Shown: one piece after another, positions 63,172 through 64,000 of the stretch
Layout: each line of letters starts with the position of its first letter
Position numbering within the stretch: the first letter of the stretch is position 1
Assembly (NCBI RefSeq): GCF_001517405.1
Contig: NZ_LN907827.1
Location: forward strand, 2,300,587 to 2,364,586
Length of the DNA stretch: 64,000 bases
Source: Duffyella gerundensis
Lineage (GTDB): Bacteria > Pseudomonadota > Gammaproteobacteria > Enterobacterales > Enterobacteriaceae
Reading direction: 5' to 3'
Program-made: the position numbers and the translations under genes
Notes under the pieces: generated by a model
What the model saw: the letters and a program-made list of their open reading frames with translations, nothing else
What the model was told of the DNA's origin: nothing
Databases searched by the model: none

Positions 63172-64000
63172 ATGAACAACACATCGTCTACTGCCGCGCC
63201 CGGCAGCGTGGGTTTCTGGCAAAATGTGCGGCTGATGCCGCTGTTCGCCACGATTTTCACCGGCATTTTATTATTGTTCGCGCTATCAATTGGCCTGGCG
63301 AGCTGGTTTCTGAATAAAAGTAACGATTATCTGGCGCAGTCTAACCAGGAAATTCAGATTCGCATGGGCATTTCCAACAGCTCAAACCACCTGCGTACCG
63401 CGCGTCTGAATATTATTCATGCCGGTGCCGCGGCGCGTATCGGGGAAATGGATGAGTTTCGCGCTAACGTGGCTAAGACGGAAAAACGCATTCAGCAGGC
63501 ACAGGAAGGTTTTAATATCTATTACAACCGCCCGAATAAAAAACCGGAAGGCATTGCGCTGGATAAGCCGTTAAAAGAACATTTTGACGCCTACGTTAAT
63601 CAGGGCTTATTGCCGATGGTGAAATCAGCCAAAGATGGCAGTTTTGAAGGGGTTATTGCTCAGGAAACTGACGTAACCCGCAAGCTGGATGACGCTTATA
63701 ACGACGTGCTGTTACAGGCCATTAAGCTGCGTACTCAGCGTGCCGACGCGATTAAAACCAACGCCGCGCAGCAGAGCGCGCTGGGTTACAGCTTTATGGC
63801 CGGTGCCTTTATTCTGGCGCTGGTATTGGTGCTGATGACCTTTGTGGCCCTGCGCCGCATTGTTATTTCGCCGTTACGCCTGTCAGTGGATCGCATTGAA
63901 CGTATTGCGCAGGGCGACTTAACCCAGCCGGAACAGCAGTGGGGACGCAACGAAATTGGTTCGCTGGGCCACAATCTGCAATTAATGCAGCAGTCGCTGG
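63172..64000 (+). CDS. Methyl-accepting chemotaxis protein, N-terminal part
   Basis: The frame runs off the right edge after 276 residues. It has a cytosolic start, membrane helix 1 (about residues 22-42), a four-helix-bundle periplasmic sensor domain (NSSNHLRTARLNIIHAGAAARIG), membrane helix 2 (about 208-228) and a HAMP start (RRIVISPLRLSVDRIERIAQGDLTQ), as in Tar/Tsr receptors. The ligand cannot be told. A GCCGATCG -10-like element at 63077 with a poor -35 (TTTA) may be a sigma-28 promoter. Confidence 0.88.
   Translation, partial: MNNTSSTAAPGSVGFWQNVRLMPLFATIFTGILLLFALSIGLASWFLNKSNDYLAQSNQEIQIRMGISNSSNHLRTARLNIIHAGAAARIGEMDEFRANVAKTEKRIQQAQEGFNIYYNRPNKKPEGIALDKPLKEHFDAYVNQGLLPMVKSAKDGSFEGVIAQETDVTRKLDDAYNDVLLQAIKLRTQRADAIKTNAAQQSALGYSFMAGAFILALVLVLMTFVALRRIVISPLRLSVDRIERIAQGDLTQPEQQWGRNEIGSLGHNLQLMQQSL

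Noticed and set aside
1..64000. CRISPR arrays, insertion sequences and rRNA genes
   Set aside because: Looked for by eye; no spaced direct-repeat array, transposase or rRNA sequence was seen.

Overview
The window is chromosomal DNA of a flagellated member of the Enterobacterales. An Erwiniaceae species such as Pantoea is the best guess, judged from protein resemblance and gene order only; no 16S gene is present. Supporting signs are the E. coli-like blocks putA-putP-efeU-efeO-efeB-phoH, fliA-fliZ-tcy-dcyD, fliD-fliS-fliT-amyA-yedD and fliE to fliR followed by rcsA, with many accessory genes between them.

Layout. 1-2 kb: eptA (cut by the window edge) behind a PmrA-like box, an orphan umuD behind a LexA box, msrA and tRNA-Ser(GGA). 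2-6 kb: a variable stretch with a DUF1275 membrane protein, two GhoS-like small proteins, a 57-residue zinc-ribbon protein and two unknown small proteins. 6-16.7 kb: phoH, the EfeUOB iron importer behind a Fur box, putP and putA around GTTGCA operators. 16.7-17.74 kb: a gene-free element of about 1 kb with long terminal inverted repeats and four short tandem arrays. 17.75-33 kb: an acyltransferase, the cystine importer, D-cysteine desulfhydrase, FliZ, FliA, an HNH nuclease, flagellin methylase FliB, FliC, FliD, FliS, FliT, AmyA and YedD. 33-42 kb: a stress and accessory block with two IraP-like anti-adaptors, a DinI-like protein behind a LexA box, a zinc dehydrogenase, an Ala-rich repeat protein, two coiled-coil membrane proteins, a phage-type repressor, YoaK, two more GhoS-like proteins and QueH. 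50.4-61.7 kb: fliE on the minus strand, then fliFGHIJKLMNOPQR as one tightly packed plus-strand cluster. 62-64 kb: rcsA behind RcsAB boxes, and the start of a chemotaxis receptor.

The most unusual region is 42.17-49.71 kb. Two identical 34-bp direct repeats enclose a compact island. It encodes a colicin M-family bacteriocin with a Cmi-like immunity protein, a phage tailspike, a full phage lysis set (class II holin, SAR endolysin, overlapping Rz/Rz1 spanins) and a divergent phage-type repressor, plus a perfect LexA box and small ORFs. No integrase, capsid, tail or terminase gene is seen. I read it as a domesticated phage remnant that makes and releases a peptidoglycan-precursor-degrading toxin.

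A second candidate system is a scattered regulon. A near-palindromic operator (TTAAGT-N2/3-ACTTAA) lies upstream of the repressor gene at 37703, of three of the four GhoS-like genes and of the zinc-ribbon gene. The repressor appears to have lost both its self-cleavage serine and its cleavage site, so it should not respond to SOS. All calls rest on reading the sequence and on remembered family sequences; no database search was run.
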